Below are positions 13,797-25,105 of a stretch of DNA of 64,000 nucleotides, piece after piece. How positions within the stretch are numbered: the stretch's first letter is position 1; each line of letters starts with the position of its first letter. The stretch comes from Xestospongia bergquistia (taxonomy: Eukaryota > Porifera > Demospongiae > Haplosclerida > Petrosiidae). The notes beneath the pieces were generated by a model. It was given only the letters and a program-made list of their open reading frames with translations. It ran no database searches and was not told the DNA's origin. The stretch is from positions 7,688,001 through 7,752,000 of the forward strand of contig OZ014416.1 in assembly GCA_963965975.1 (NCBI GenBank), written 5' to 3'. The position numbers were made by a program, and so were the translations under genes.

Positions 13797-14090
13797 AATG
13801 AAATCAATCAAAGGACATAATGTATGTAACTTTAACAATGAAACACAATTCATCAGTTACTTTAATTAAAGACCTACTTATTATAACTTGTAGAGATTAT
13901 TGTAAACTTGTAATAAAATATAGAAATTGTTATTAACAAGACATCATAGACTCCAGAGTTTATATCACATATTAATTTCACAATACATTATAACATTTGT
14001 TGTAATAGAACATCCACTACAAGTGGTCAAGTAATTTCAATTTGCACTTACTCTAATCAGCTGATTGAGGAATGCAATTAGTACCAATGT
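13797..14090. pseudogene. Relic of CDK intron 1 and of the CDK/HACL1 promoter
   Basis: 13797-13935 matches CDK intron 1 near 48943-49085. 13935-14000 matches sequence near 50205-50270. 14020-14090 matches the divergent CDK/HACL1 promoter around 51995-52080. In the relic the CACGTG box reads CAAGTG and the CCAAT box reads CTAAT, so the promoter is probably dead. Three separated parts of the parent locus now sit side by side, showing large internal deletions. Confidence 0.75.
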
Positions 14091-14916
14091 CTAGAGTGCC
14101 AGTACAAGATGCTATATTTTAATAAGAAATTAATACTATACTCTAGATACTAATATTTAGAACAAAAATAAATTTGGTAGGTAAGATTCAGTTATATTTG
14201 ATTTAAACCCAAAAACTACCAGCTCTATTCATTATGTATTAAACTGATCCACATCATTTAAACTATCAAGATTAACTATAGACAACAAAATATGAAATAC
14301 CTAAGTTATATAGCTGTGTTAACATAGTTCAATTACCTCAATTAATTTCACTCTAACTTCCTTGCCTTTAACTTGACATATATAATCATATGGTTCTTAT
14401 AATATCTATTAACAATACACAATAACAAATAACAAAGAACTATACTAATAAACATATTCGTTCATAGTCATCTGTTTTCTTTACTGGACAAACAGCCATT
14501 TTCCACGTGTACTATAACGACAACTAAAATAATTAGCTCCGCCTTTTAATTATCTTTATGAGCCCCACCTCTCAAATACAAACTTGCTGTATTCTCTCTC
14601 AGAGATATTGTCAAAATGAGTGATATCTACATGAAATAAAAGTAAGTAAAGTCATTAACTGTTATTGTCAAATTACCTAGTTTAGTCCCTTGTATTATAA
14701 TATTACATATAATATATAAAATTAAAGTAAAGTAAGTCACATTATCAAATATATATATATATATCTATTTAAATATCAAAATAAAACATAGCTTTTAGGA
14801 TATTAACAGTTATTTTGTTATTAATGTTGGTATAATCATTTGTATCAACTTTCAACATCATTTACACTTTTAAGTTACAAATATTCATAATTCATATAAT
14901 AAACTAACTTATAATT
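14091..14916. other. AT-rich intergenic stretch, no gene recognised
   Basis: No convincing coding exon. Around 14500-14640 there is a less AT-rich patch with CCACGTGTAC, then a short ATG context at 14616 followed by a GTAAGT donor. It could be a leader exon or promoter of an unrecognised gene, but nothing downstream is intact. Confidence 0.4.
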
Positions 14917-15101
14917 AAGTCCCTTATTAAACATATCAGTGGTACAATGTTGATATTGAGACCTAATATTCTGTTATACATGTAGGCTACACAGATGAGA
15001 ATTTCTTTTCATACAGTGACTTAACCTCACATATATTTATTGAAAACAAAAAGGTTAGTGAAGACAAGAAAGTTAAGTCATTCACTTTTTATTTTTATCA
15101 G

Positions 15102-15197
15102 AAGATGAGGGTGATGATAAACTGATCTTTCTATTCATGTTTCTCTTGCTTCTCATTTAATCAGCTGATATTGAACTTAACCCTGGACTTAAAACAG
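15102..15197 (+). pseudogene. Degenerate exon with hydrophobic leader and 2A-like motif (copy 1)
   Basis: Bounded by an acceptor (TTTTTATCAG) and a donor (CAG|GTAACA). One frame reads an acidic start, a leucine-rich hydrophobic run (KLIFLFMFLLLLI), a TAA at 15158-15160, then SADIELNPGLKT. This resembles the leader plus DxExNPGP layout of 2A-like ribosome-skipping peptides reported at protein N-termini in some invertebrates. The final Pro is Leu and an in-frame stop precedes the motif, so it is not functional as read. A chance match is possible. Confidence 0.4.
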
Positions 15198-15651
15198 GTA
15201 ACATCATCATAATATATATAACAGATAACATCATGATATCAAGCCCTACTATTCCGTCATACACGTAGACTACACAGTGACTAAACCTGGTAGAGATTTT
15301 ATGTAAACAAAATATTTGAATATAAGAGTGGAATGTAGATGTTTAATGTTTGATGATATAAGGCTAGCTAAGGATATACTTTAGACAATGCACTTAAGTC
15401 ATAACCTTTTTATACCTGTAAGAATTTTAGTGACAGATTTAGCTGTTTAAATCATGAGCAAAATCCCTTCTAGTTTAGATCACTTACATATAGGAGCAAG
15501 TGGTCCATTAAAAGGTGGACTTCAATAAAAACCTGAAATATATCAACTTCACAGTTATCATAATCTATCCTTATTAGTCTAATTGTGTCATATTTGAAAA
15601 GTGTTGATTATAAACTAACATAACAATACACTTTATTATAATATAACAACT

Positions 15652-15765
15652 ATGATTAATAGAGAAGAAGATGTTGTCACATTCTTTATTACTTGTTTAC
15701 TTATCTTCATCTGGAGTACTTACTTTGATTACATTACAAAGCAGTATTTTATAGAAAATAAGTGA
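15652..15765 (+). CDS. 37-aa hypothetical membrane micro-ORF (copy 1)
   Basis: ATG to TGA, 37 codons: a charged start (NREEDVV), one hydrophobic segment (TFFITCLLIFIWS), and a tail ending YFIENK. The tandem copy at 19233-19346 keeps the frame open despite a 9-bp insertion near the start and a 9-bp deletion in the second half. The frame-preserving indels hint at coding constraint, but the ORF is very short and may simply be open by chance. No family recognised. Confidence 0.3.
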   Translation: MINREEDVVTFFITCLLIFIWSTYFDYITKQYFIENK

Positions 15766-18682
15766 AGTGAAACTATAACTACAGAATAAAACTGATAGAT
15801 AGACAAAATCAGAGCAAGTAACATAACCTTTGTCCATATAAAGTTATAGGTGAGGATTAATAATAGTACATGTATCATAAAAGTGACAAAGACAAAGTTA
15901 TTCTATTGTATCATTATAGATGTCATAAAGGTAGTAATAAGACTGTTAGAAAAGCAACAACACTTAATTATAAGATTTAGTAACTTGTAACTATTAATAG
16001 TTGCTATTGTTAATGGGATACATGTACAAACTCACACGAACATGACTTGTAAGAAACTATGCTATGAGTGCCAAGTTAAAAAAGACTATAACTAATTGTA
16101 CAACTTATAGACCACATTACATATAGTCAATAGACTCATCTTATTATAAATCAATGACATATTCCAGTGCATCTTCATGTTGTGTGGTCAAGTGAAACTT
16201 TTAATTTTTAGTTATGAATTTATTATTGTTTTGTGTCAATTGGGTACTAGATTCCACTTTGCACCCAACTGAGAGAATTGAATTTTTTGCTATTAATATA
16301 GATGAGTTATTTTTAAATTCATAACAATAAAATTATAATCACTTTTTTGGTCTCGAAGTGTGTTCTAAATTCAAACAGGACCACACTCATATAGCTATAG
16401 GATGAATTATTTGACATTTCATTGACTTTTTATCAAACTTAGCATCACATCATAATATACTGACAAATTCTAGAATGACGAGTGTCTGTTTGTCATGTGT
16501 CTATAGCTAAGTAATCATACATTGATCTATAATTAGAAATATTGACTTAACAACTAAACTAGATGATTACTATATATCTATCTATCCCTAATTGATGACT
16601 ATAACAGGCTATATAAACTAAGACCATGCACTGTTATAAATTTAGGTATTCTTATAGTAATGCTTTACTATGAATTATCTTACAGTAATTGTTTGTGTTG
16701 TTATATATCAAGATCATACATAATAAATCTCTCTTTTCTTTTCTAATCCTCTTAGATACCAAATATAATATTAGTCAAATCACATATTAAACATATCAGT
16801 GCTACAATGTTAATATTGAGTCCTACTATTCTGTTGTACATGTTGGCTACATAGTAGAGGATTTCTCTTCATTCAGTGACTAAACCTTACAGAGATTTAA
16901 TGAAAAAAAGTAAGTTATACAACTTAGACTACATTTACATATTAGCAAACAGAACCACCTTACTACAAATCAATGGTACATCCCAATTGTGTGGCCTTTA
17001 TCACACAAAGTGAAAAATTTAATCTTATACTTTAAAAAATCAATTGTTTTAGTGCCAAATGGGTGTTAGATTCCCCCAGAGACAATTGTATTTTATTTCA
17101 CATGAGTTCTTGGTAAATTCATAGTAACGAAATTAAAGTCACTTTGGTATAAGTAGGTTCTAAATTCAACCAGGACCACACTCATAGCTATAGGATAAAT
17201 CATGTGCACTGAGACATGTCATTGTTTTTCTATAAACCTTAGCATCACATCAAAATATACTGAGAAAACACTAGGGTGATGTGTGTGTGACCTCTGTGTG
17301 ACTGATTATGTATAGATTTACAATAATAAACACAGCTTACTTAAATATTAGTTCTCTCTCTTTTTCTTGTTAGATATAAAGGTTACCAATGATGGCTATA
17401 ATTAACAGAGACCATGTAGTATTACAAAATTAATGTGGAACTTATTTTGTTTTACTGAGAAATATCTTTTGTACAGCTATTGTGTGTGTTGTTAAGTATC
17501 AAGACAATACATAATAAATCTCTTTCTTCCTTTATTCATTTTTAATACTGACTCATCTCTAATAGTATTAGTAATAATAAGGAAAACAAAAAGCTCAAAT
17601 AATAAAGTAGTGATCAATAACTACTTTAATAATCTTTTTTTTCATTTTCCTTTATTAAACTTATTTTTTTAAGTTTCAGGAAACACAATAGATAATTTTA
17701 TGAATATTATCAATTGATATACCAGATAACACTTCTCTTTCAGTTAATATGTTCTGAAATTATGTTGTGCCAATTAAAATTACATTGCACAGGATAGAAT
17801 AGAATAGCCATACATGTATTAGACTAGTGGTAGACTCCTTATTGCATGCACAGTAAAAGCCAAATGAGTGAGCTGATATGAATGAACATATATAACTGAT
17901 AACTGTCCTGCCCAATGTGTCATACATTGAGTAATACAATGTATAAGTGAATATAGACACTACCTCATATACTCAGTACCATCTCAAAAAACTATAAGAA
18001 GCTAATATAACCTAATAACTTGAATTCTATCTCTACTGATTTGCCAATAAGAACTGTACTTGTACATTTAGTTTTCATGGCAACCAAGACACAAATGTAG
18101 CTAGTTTTTTTTTTTTAATTTAAAATATACATGTATTTATCTATTACATGTGTACATCTTCAGTGTACATTATATGTATGATAATCAGATGATATACATT
18201 CTATTGACTTCTTGTAGACTCAATTAGAGGAGGAAGGACAATAACTTTGATAAATCACTAGTTGAATATCTATCAGACTAGTTTGAAAAACAAGTCAAAG
18301 ACCAAGTATTATTTTACTCTGATCTGGAGAAATGATATAAAACATCAATTTGAGAGTTACATAGTAAGTTGAAATAGATTAATATAATGTACAAGAACAC
18401 ACAGATAGTTGCTAAGAATATTATTGTTAAGTTAATATTGACTATTATGTGTTTATTTAACTATAGGAGTTAAAGCCTCTTAGATACCATATATAGCATA
18501 GGTCAAGTCACTTATTAGACGTATCAGTGCTACAATGTTATTATTGAGTCCTACTATTCTGTTGTACTTGTAGACTATACAGATGAGAATTTCTCTTTAT
18601 ACAGTGACTAAACCTGACAGATATTTATTGAAAACCAAAAAGTTAGCGAAGATAAAAAAACTTCCTTTTTTATTTTTATCAG

Positions 18683-18774
18683 AAGATGAGGGTAGTGATA
18701 AGGTGATCTTTCTATCCTTGTTTCTCTTGCTTCTTATCTAATCAGCTGATTAGATAACCCTGGACTTAAAACAG
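18683..18774 (+). pseudogene. Degenerate leader/2A-like exon (copy 2)
   Basis: Same acceptor and donor as the exon at 15102-15197. The hydrophobic leader is kept, the TAA before the motif is also present, and a 4-bp deletion destroys the DIE part of the motif. The stop therefore predates the duplication, and this copy has decayed further. Confidence 0.35.
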
Positions 18775-19232
18775 GTAACATCATCATAATATAACTGGTA
18801 ACATCATGATATCAAGTCCTACTATTCTGTTGTACATTTACACTACACAGTGACTAAACCTGGTAGAGACTTAATGTAAACAAAACATTTGACTATAAGA
18901 GTGGGATGTGGATGTTTAATGTCTGATGCTATAAGGCTAGCTAAGGATGCACTATAGACAGTGCACTTATGTCATAACATTTTTATAGTTGTAAGAATTT
19001 TAGTGACAGATTTAGCTGTTTAAATCATGAGCAAAATCCCTTCTAGTTTAGATCACTTACATATAGGAGCAAGTGGTCCATAAAAAGGTGGACTTCAATA
19101 TTACAATAAAAACCTGAAATATATCAACTTCAAAGTTATCATAATCTATCCCTATTAGTCTAATTGTGTCATATTTGAAAAGTGTTGATTATAAACTAAC
19201 ATAACAATACACTTTGTTATAATATAACAACT

Positions 19233-19346
19233 ATGAAATCATTAGTTAATAGAGAAGAAGATGTTGTCACATTCTTTATTACTTGTTTACTTATCTTCAT
19301 CTGGAGTATTACAATTACAAAGCTGTATTTTATAGAAAATAAGTGA
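19233..19346 (+). CDS. 37-aa hypothetical membrane micro-ORF (copy 2)
   Basis: Counterpart of 15652-15765. It starts MKSLVNREEDVV, keeps the hydrophobic TCLLIFIWS core and the YFIENK end. Indels relative to copy 1 are both 9 bp. No known homologue recognised; coding status unproven. Confidence 0.3.
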   Translation: MKSLVNREEDVVTFFITCLLIFIWSITITKLYFIENK

Positions 19347-21412
19347 AGTGATACTATAACTTCAGAATAAAACTGATAAACAGAATCAGAGCAAGTAACA
19401 TAAACTTTGTCCACATGAAGTTATAGGTGAGGATTAACAATAGTACATGTATCATAAAAGTGACAAAAACAAGGTTATTCCATTGTATCATTATAGATGT
19501 CATAAAGGTAGTGATAAGACTGTTAGAAAAACAACAGCACTTAATTGTAAGATTTAGTAACTTGTAAGTACTGATAATTGGTATTATTAATGGATGCATA
19601 TACAAATTCACATGAACATGACTTGTAAGAAACTATGCTGTTAGTGCCAAGTATAAAAAGACTATAACTAATTGTACAACTTATAGACCACATTACATAT
19701 AGTCAATAGACTCATCTTATTATAAATCAATGACATATTCCAGTGCATCTTCATGTTGTGTGGTCAAGTAAAACTTTTAATTTTTAGTTATGAATTTATT
19801 ATTGTTTTATGTCAATTAGGTACTAGATTCCACTTTACATTCAACTGAGAGAATTGGATTTTTTGCTATTAATATAGATGAGTTATTTTTAAATTCATAG
19901 CAATAAAATTAAAATCACTTTTTTTGGTCTCAAAGTGTGTTCTAAATTCAACCAGGACCACACTCATAGCTATAGGATGAATCATGTGTACTGAGAGATG
20001 TCATTGACTTTTATCAAACTTAGCATCTAATCATAATATAATGACAAATTCTAGGATGAGGAGTGTCTGTTTGTCATGTGTCTAAGTAATCATCATATGT
20101 GGCTCTATAATTATAAATATCGACTTAACAACTAACTAGATGATTACTATCTATCTATCTATCCCTAATTGATGGTTATAATAGACTATATATGACTAAG
20201 ACCATGCACTATTATGAATTTAGATATTTTTATAATACTTCTTTACTATGAATTATCTTACATTTATTGTTTGTGTTGCTAAGTATCAAGACCATACATA
20301 ATAAATCTCTCTTTTTTTTTGTCTTTTTGTTATATTGTCTTTTATCTCTAATACAAGTAAATAGCAAAATTTTCTAATCCTCTTAGATACCAAATATAAT
20401 ATTAGTCAAGTCACATATTAAACATATTTCATGCTACAATGTTAATATTGAGTCCTACTATTCTGTTGTACATGTAGACTACACAGAAGAGGATTTCTCT
20501 TCATTCAGTGACTAAACCTTACAGAGATTTAATGAAAACAAAAAAGTTAGTTATACAACTTATAGACTGTATTTACATATTAGCAAACAGACCACCTTAC
20601 TACAAATCAGTGGTACATCCCAATTGTGTGGTTTTTATCACACAAAGTGAAAAATTTAATCTTATACTATGAATATTAAAATTCAATTGTTTTAGTGCCA
20701 AATGGGTGCTAGATTTTATTTCACATGAGTTCTTGGTAAATTCATAGTAACAAAATCAAAGTCACATTGGTATAAGTTGGTTCTAAATTCAAACAGGACC
20801 ACACTCATAGCTATAGAATCATGTTCACTGAGACATGTCATTCATTTTTTATAAACCTTAGCATGACATCATAATATACTGACAAAACACTAGGATGATG
20901 TGTGTGTGTCCTCTGTGTGACTGATCATGTATAGATTTACAATAATAAACACAGCTAACTTTAATATTAGTTCTCTCTCTTTCTCTTATTAGATATTCTG
21001 AATTTTTAAAGGTCACCAATGATGGCTATAATTAACAGAGACCATGTATTATTACAAAATTAATGTGGAACTTATTTTGTTTTACTTTAAAACATCTTTA
21101 GTACAGTTATTGTGTGTGTTGTTAAGTATCAAGACAATACATAATAAATCTCTTTCTTCCTTTATTCATTTTTTAATACTGACTCATCTCTCTAATAATA
21201 GTAATAATAAGAAAAACAAAAAGCTCAAATAATAAAGTTGTGATCAGTAACTACTTTAATAATCTTTTTTTTTATTATTTACCTTTATGAACTTCTTTTT
21301 TATGTTTCAGGAAACACAATAGATAGTTTTATGAATATTATCAATTGATGTACCTGATAACATTTCTCTTTCAGTTAATATGTTCTGAAATTATATTGTG
21401 CCAATTAAAATA

Positions 21413-22313
21413 GATCCAAATAATTATTTTTTGGTATCTTTCTATTGTAATCATTATCATTTTTAACGGAAAAAGTATGTCATGTGTTCAAAGGTATCAA
21501 TACTAAACTAGTAGTCTTGATATTAACTGAGTTATTATTAAAAATGTTTATAGCATGACATGTATACTTTTAACACCTCTATGGAGATTGGGGAGGATAT
21601 TACAGCACTTTATAAACAGTCCATTGATAAATGTCATGAATGTATTCACTTGTATTATTATAAAATGAAGTGAGGAAGACCCTGTATTTTGATATCATTT
21701 AAATCCCACCCATATTACACTATGATATCATGTGATAACAAATTATATATATACTATAAAAAGAATACTTTTACAAAGACATTGATGAAGAAGACTTTGA
21801 ATTGAACAATGTCTGTGATCTAGTTGACTGTGAGTAAAAAAATACTATTTGTTAATTTTTAACTGTGTTGCTACTTAGACAAAACCAATATTATGTTATA
21901 CTTATTTGCATGTATGTGTCAGAATATAAGTGCTTCTTTGTGTAGTCAGCCCCTCCTCCCAGTGGTAATGAGTGGATGGTGCAATAAACTACACAAGAAA
22001 TAATCCAAGGTTAGCATATTTTGATTCGTATTTCATAAATCTTAACAATTAAATGTTAACATTATGGTATGAATGTCCCAGATCCAAAGCTTGAACTATT
22101 TTAAGTTGGTTGATTTCAAATACTATGTTAGTGCTGCTATTTTTGCATGAACATCCACTTACTAGCTTTAGCTAATATAATGAGACTATTGGCATACATT
22201 TTCTTTGCAGTAGAAGAAATGAGATATTCTTTTAAGTTGTCTACAATGCACAGCAATATGAAAACTCATGATCAATGGAACCTTTCATGCAGTGAAACGG
22301 CTGAAACCTTTGA
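21413..22313. other. Intergenic, no gene recognised
   Basis: AT-rich. A TATAAAAAG box near 21755 precedes short ATG contexts near 21787 and 21811 and a GTGAGT donor near 21831, which could be a transcription start, but no coding exon follows that I can recognise. Confidence 0.4.
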
Positions 22314-22423
22314 CCATGCACTTTAATCCATAAACACTAAAGTGTTTGAGCAAGTCTTAAATATGTGGTTTATTATAAGTCCAGTCTGGTTAGCGAATAA
22401 GACATCAGTATTAAAGTGCATGG
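22314..22423. mobile_element. Inverted-repeat element, MITE-like (~110 bp)
   Basis: Perfect 14-bp inverted arms (CCATGCACTTTAAT at 22314-22327 and its complement at 22410-22423). Length and arms fit a small non-autonomous DNA element or a strong cruciform. No target-site duplication was established. Confidence 0.4.
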
Positions 22424-22559
22424 CGCTCCGTTAGTTATGTCACTTTGGGGATTAACCTATAGGCTTTTAGGAAGAGTTAGAAGTGGGGTTAGCAAAGGCC
22501 CAGTAGTCCATGCACAACGAGTAATCAGTAACTAAATCTAATGTCACATAAAATACATA

Positions 22560-22696
22560 CCTACGTATCTGCGCTTCCATTCTTCTGTCGACTCTGTGTG
22601 ACGCGCCCTACATCAGACTGTCTCGCTAATCTTTCGTACGACGGGCTACACATACTTTGTCTCTTTCGCCTTACGTTTCCGTATGGAGAGGAATGT

Positions 22697-22742
<46 letters not shown>

Positions 22743-23330
22743 CCAACGGGCTCGCCATAATTTTGACTCCCACTAAGTTGCAGTACGACAAAGCTATCCC
22801 ATCGTATCTTGTCACCTGACGAATGGACATGGGGAGAGAAACTGGATCCGTCTAAGTAGCTCGCACCGCCATCAGTTTTTTTTTCACTGAAGACAGTCGC
22901 TACATTTACATAGTCGTAAAAGAAATTTTAAAAAATAAAATTTATAAATTATGAAAAGCAGAGTAATAGATGTATTAACAACCTTTCTCTTCGTTCACAG
23001 CAGGTCCTTCATTATGCCACCCAAAATTACTTTCAATATTGGTATTTATAGCAGTTAAAGTGTGTAGTTACGCTTTGTCAACTCATCCTCAGCCACCCAC
23101 TCGATAATGGAGCTTGGCACCGGATGCTTCTAGCCAGAAGTAGTTTCGGATGACCAATCGAGTTATAACTTTCATGTCACGTTATGTACAGGAATGTATT
23201 TGCTGGAAACAAAGATGGAGGCTATTCCAAGATCCAATGTCTGTTTCTAGATCTAACTCATCGATTACTGAGGCAACTAATTCGCTTTGCTTTTTCCAAG
23301 TTGGGCTACTTTGAACTGAGTAATAAATCA
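22560..23330 (-). other. GC-richer island with exon-like open stretches
   Basis: Base composition is much less AT-rich than the surroundings. On the minus strand a frame from about 22905 to 22742 stays open and reads smoothly, including TDGGASYLDGSSFSPH and IRWDSFVVLQLSGSQ, until it meets the (AT)n tract at 22699-22741. Another minus-strand stretch, 23315-23182, follows an acceptor-like ACTCAG and includes WKKQSELVASVIDELD. A CCAAT sequence lies near 23152. No protein family recognised. It may be a broken gene, a mobile element fragment or a promoter island. Confidence 0.35.
22699..22741. repeat. (AT)n microsatellite
   Basis: About 21 AT units interrupting the GC-richer island. Confidence 0.95.
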
Positions 23331-24907
23331 AAGTAAAAGGTGTTTAGTAGTTTGTATGTGAAAGAATTTTTTAGTGCGTTTACCAACCACTGTAGAAATA
23401 AATAGCTTTCTAGCTTTATTGTTCTTCCAAATATCAAGGTAAGAAAACATCCGCTTTAATACTTCCTGTAATGCCAAGAAAGTGATCCAAGTGTATCAAA
23501 TGACCTTTTCTGCTTTAGTAAGTAGGCATCTGGGAACGAGACTAGCTTCAATTGTGTCATAAAATAAAGTGTATTGACATTATATTATAATTATATATAA
23601 TTATATATACAACACATGGTCCAAAACAATTATGAGATTACCTGACAATCTGTGTGTGCCAACTACTGACAGTAAATTGTTCCAGCATTAATCTGTACAG
23701 GGTAATGCTCTTTTAGTCATCATGAAACAATTATTTGAAATAAGCACTCCTGAATGAGGATCCTGTATATGCTATGCTGTTTGTTACAAAATTATTGGTT
23801 ATTAAGGGGCATTGGTACAGTCAAAGAGTCAACTTAATTTTTTGGCCTAACTATAGCTTTTCATTCAAATATTGACTCAATTTTTGATCAAAATACGACT
23901 TGATTTTTATGGAACACTCTAAAGGACAAAAATAATTAAAATTGATAGTATCAATATTCATTTACTAAACCAATTTTAAGATTAATTTTCTGATCAATTT
24001 AAAGTTTTAGCAATCAATTACAAGCTGGATTATTTGGAGTGGACATTGCCATATTACTCCCATGCTTAACAGTTTAGAGAACAATTTTAGTTAAGAACAA
24101 TAGAAACTGTTCTCTAAACCCTAGAACTAAATTTGATTTTTCTAAATTTATTTTAAAATTGGTTCTTCTCTTTAAGATGTTTTTAAAAAAATTTTTTTCA
24201 TATTTTTCTGTTAAACAAATTACCAGAAATCTGAAGAAATATCATAGCGTACTGTAAGATTCATAATGTAATAAAATCATTTTTATATATAGCTAATTTT
24301 GCAATTTTAAAAAATCCAATTATTTCCAAATACCAAAAAAATACATATGGATTTTTTGATACCCCGCTTCATTGAATTTTAACACTATTCTTAGCAAATA
24401 AATATTTTTATTTTCACTGTGATATGTACAACATCCAAACTACTTTGGACTTAGCATGAAATATGATGGAGCTGGTATCAGATGTTATCCTACACCCAAT
24501 ATAAGTAGAAGCATAAAATACAATACTATTAGTGTATTATTAACCAATGCTTTAGGCTTTTGGAAACTTTGGGATGGTTTTTTATGCTGATATAAGACAT
24601 GGGAGGACTAAAATATCAGATTACCTTCCACCTTGTGGTGTCTAGAGACATCTAATAAGATGACTGTCTTTACAACAGTTACAAAGATTGTGGAATTTAG
24701 ATTGTGTAAGCCCAAGCCATATTGTTTAACCTTTAAAATATTAATGTTAGAAATGATAGTCCCTTTATTTACTTTACAGTTAAAATATTATACTTGAGAT
24801 TATGTCGCCAAGAATAATACCTAATATAATCATTTTACAATGGTCAGAATGTACACTTTATTCTCTTTGTTATGCATAGTAATATACGTATAAGAAATTA
24901 TGTTATA
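23331..24907. other. Intergenic, with a perfect 12-bp hairpin at 24072-24119
   Basis: AT-rich. GTTTAGAGAACA (24072-24083) and its complement (24108-24119) are separated by 24 bases. Nothing else recognisable in this stretch. Confidence 0.6.
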
Positions 24908-25035
24908 ATAGTATAACTGATATATGTACATTATAGTATAACTTATATATGTACATTATAGTATAACTGATATATGGACATCATAGTATAACTTATATAT
25001 GTACATTATAGTATAACTGATGTATGTACATTTAT
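24908..25035. repeat. 25-bp tandem repeat upstream of gene B
   Basis: About five units of TAGTATAACTGATATATGTAC plus TTAA-type linker immediately before the gene B leader. Gene A has a single diverged unit in the same place, at the left window edge. It may influence the promoter, which is otherwise not identifiable. Confidence 0.75.
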
Positions 25036-25105
25036 ATCTAATGTTCTGTTAGAAAACTAGATCAACTTGTCTGTACCAGCCAAGGACTCCCAACCCCTCC
25101 TGGCA

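Larger units (their letters stand above)
14917..17784. repeat. Tandem duplication, copy 1
   Basis: Collinear with 18502-21412 over almost its whole length, offset about 3.6 kb, with small indels. Inside it, a module of roughly 75 bp (core TACAATGTT..ATATTGAG..CTACTATTCTGTTGTACATG) occurs near 14935, partly near 15235, and again near 16795, so the unit is itself built from older repeats. Contains the 2A-like relic exon and the 37-codon ORF described separately. No known transposase or reverse transcriptase seen. Confidence 0.8.
18502..21412. repeat. Tandem duplication, copy 2
   Basis: Second copy of the unit at 14917-17784. Diverged by substitutions and short indels. The ~75-bp internal module is found near 18515, partly near 18805, and near 20430. 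A hydrophobic minus-strand ORF (19354-19611) is open in this copy, but nothing supports it as a gene. Confidence 0.8.

Noticed and set aside
19354-19611. Hydrophobic minus-strand ORF resembling a multi-pass membrane protein
   Set aside because: AT-rich DNA readily gives such ORFs; no motif seen and support from the other repeat copy was not established.
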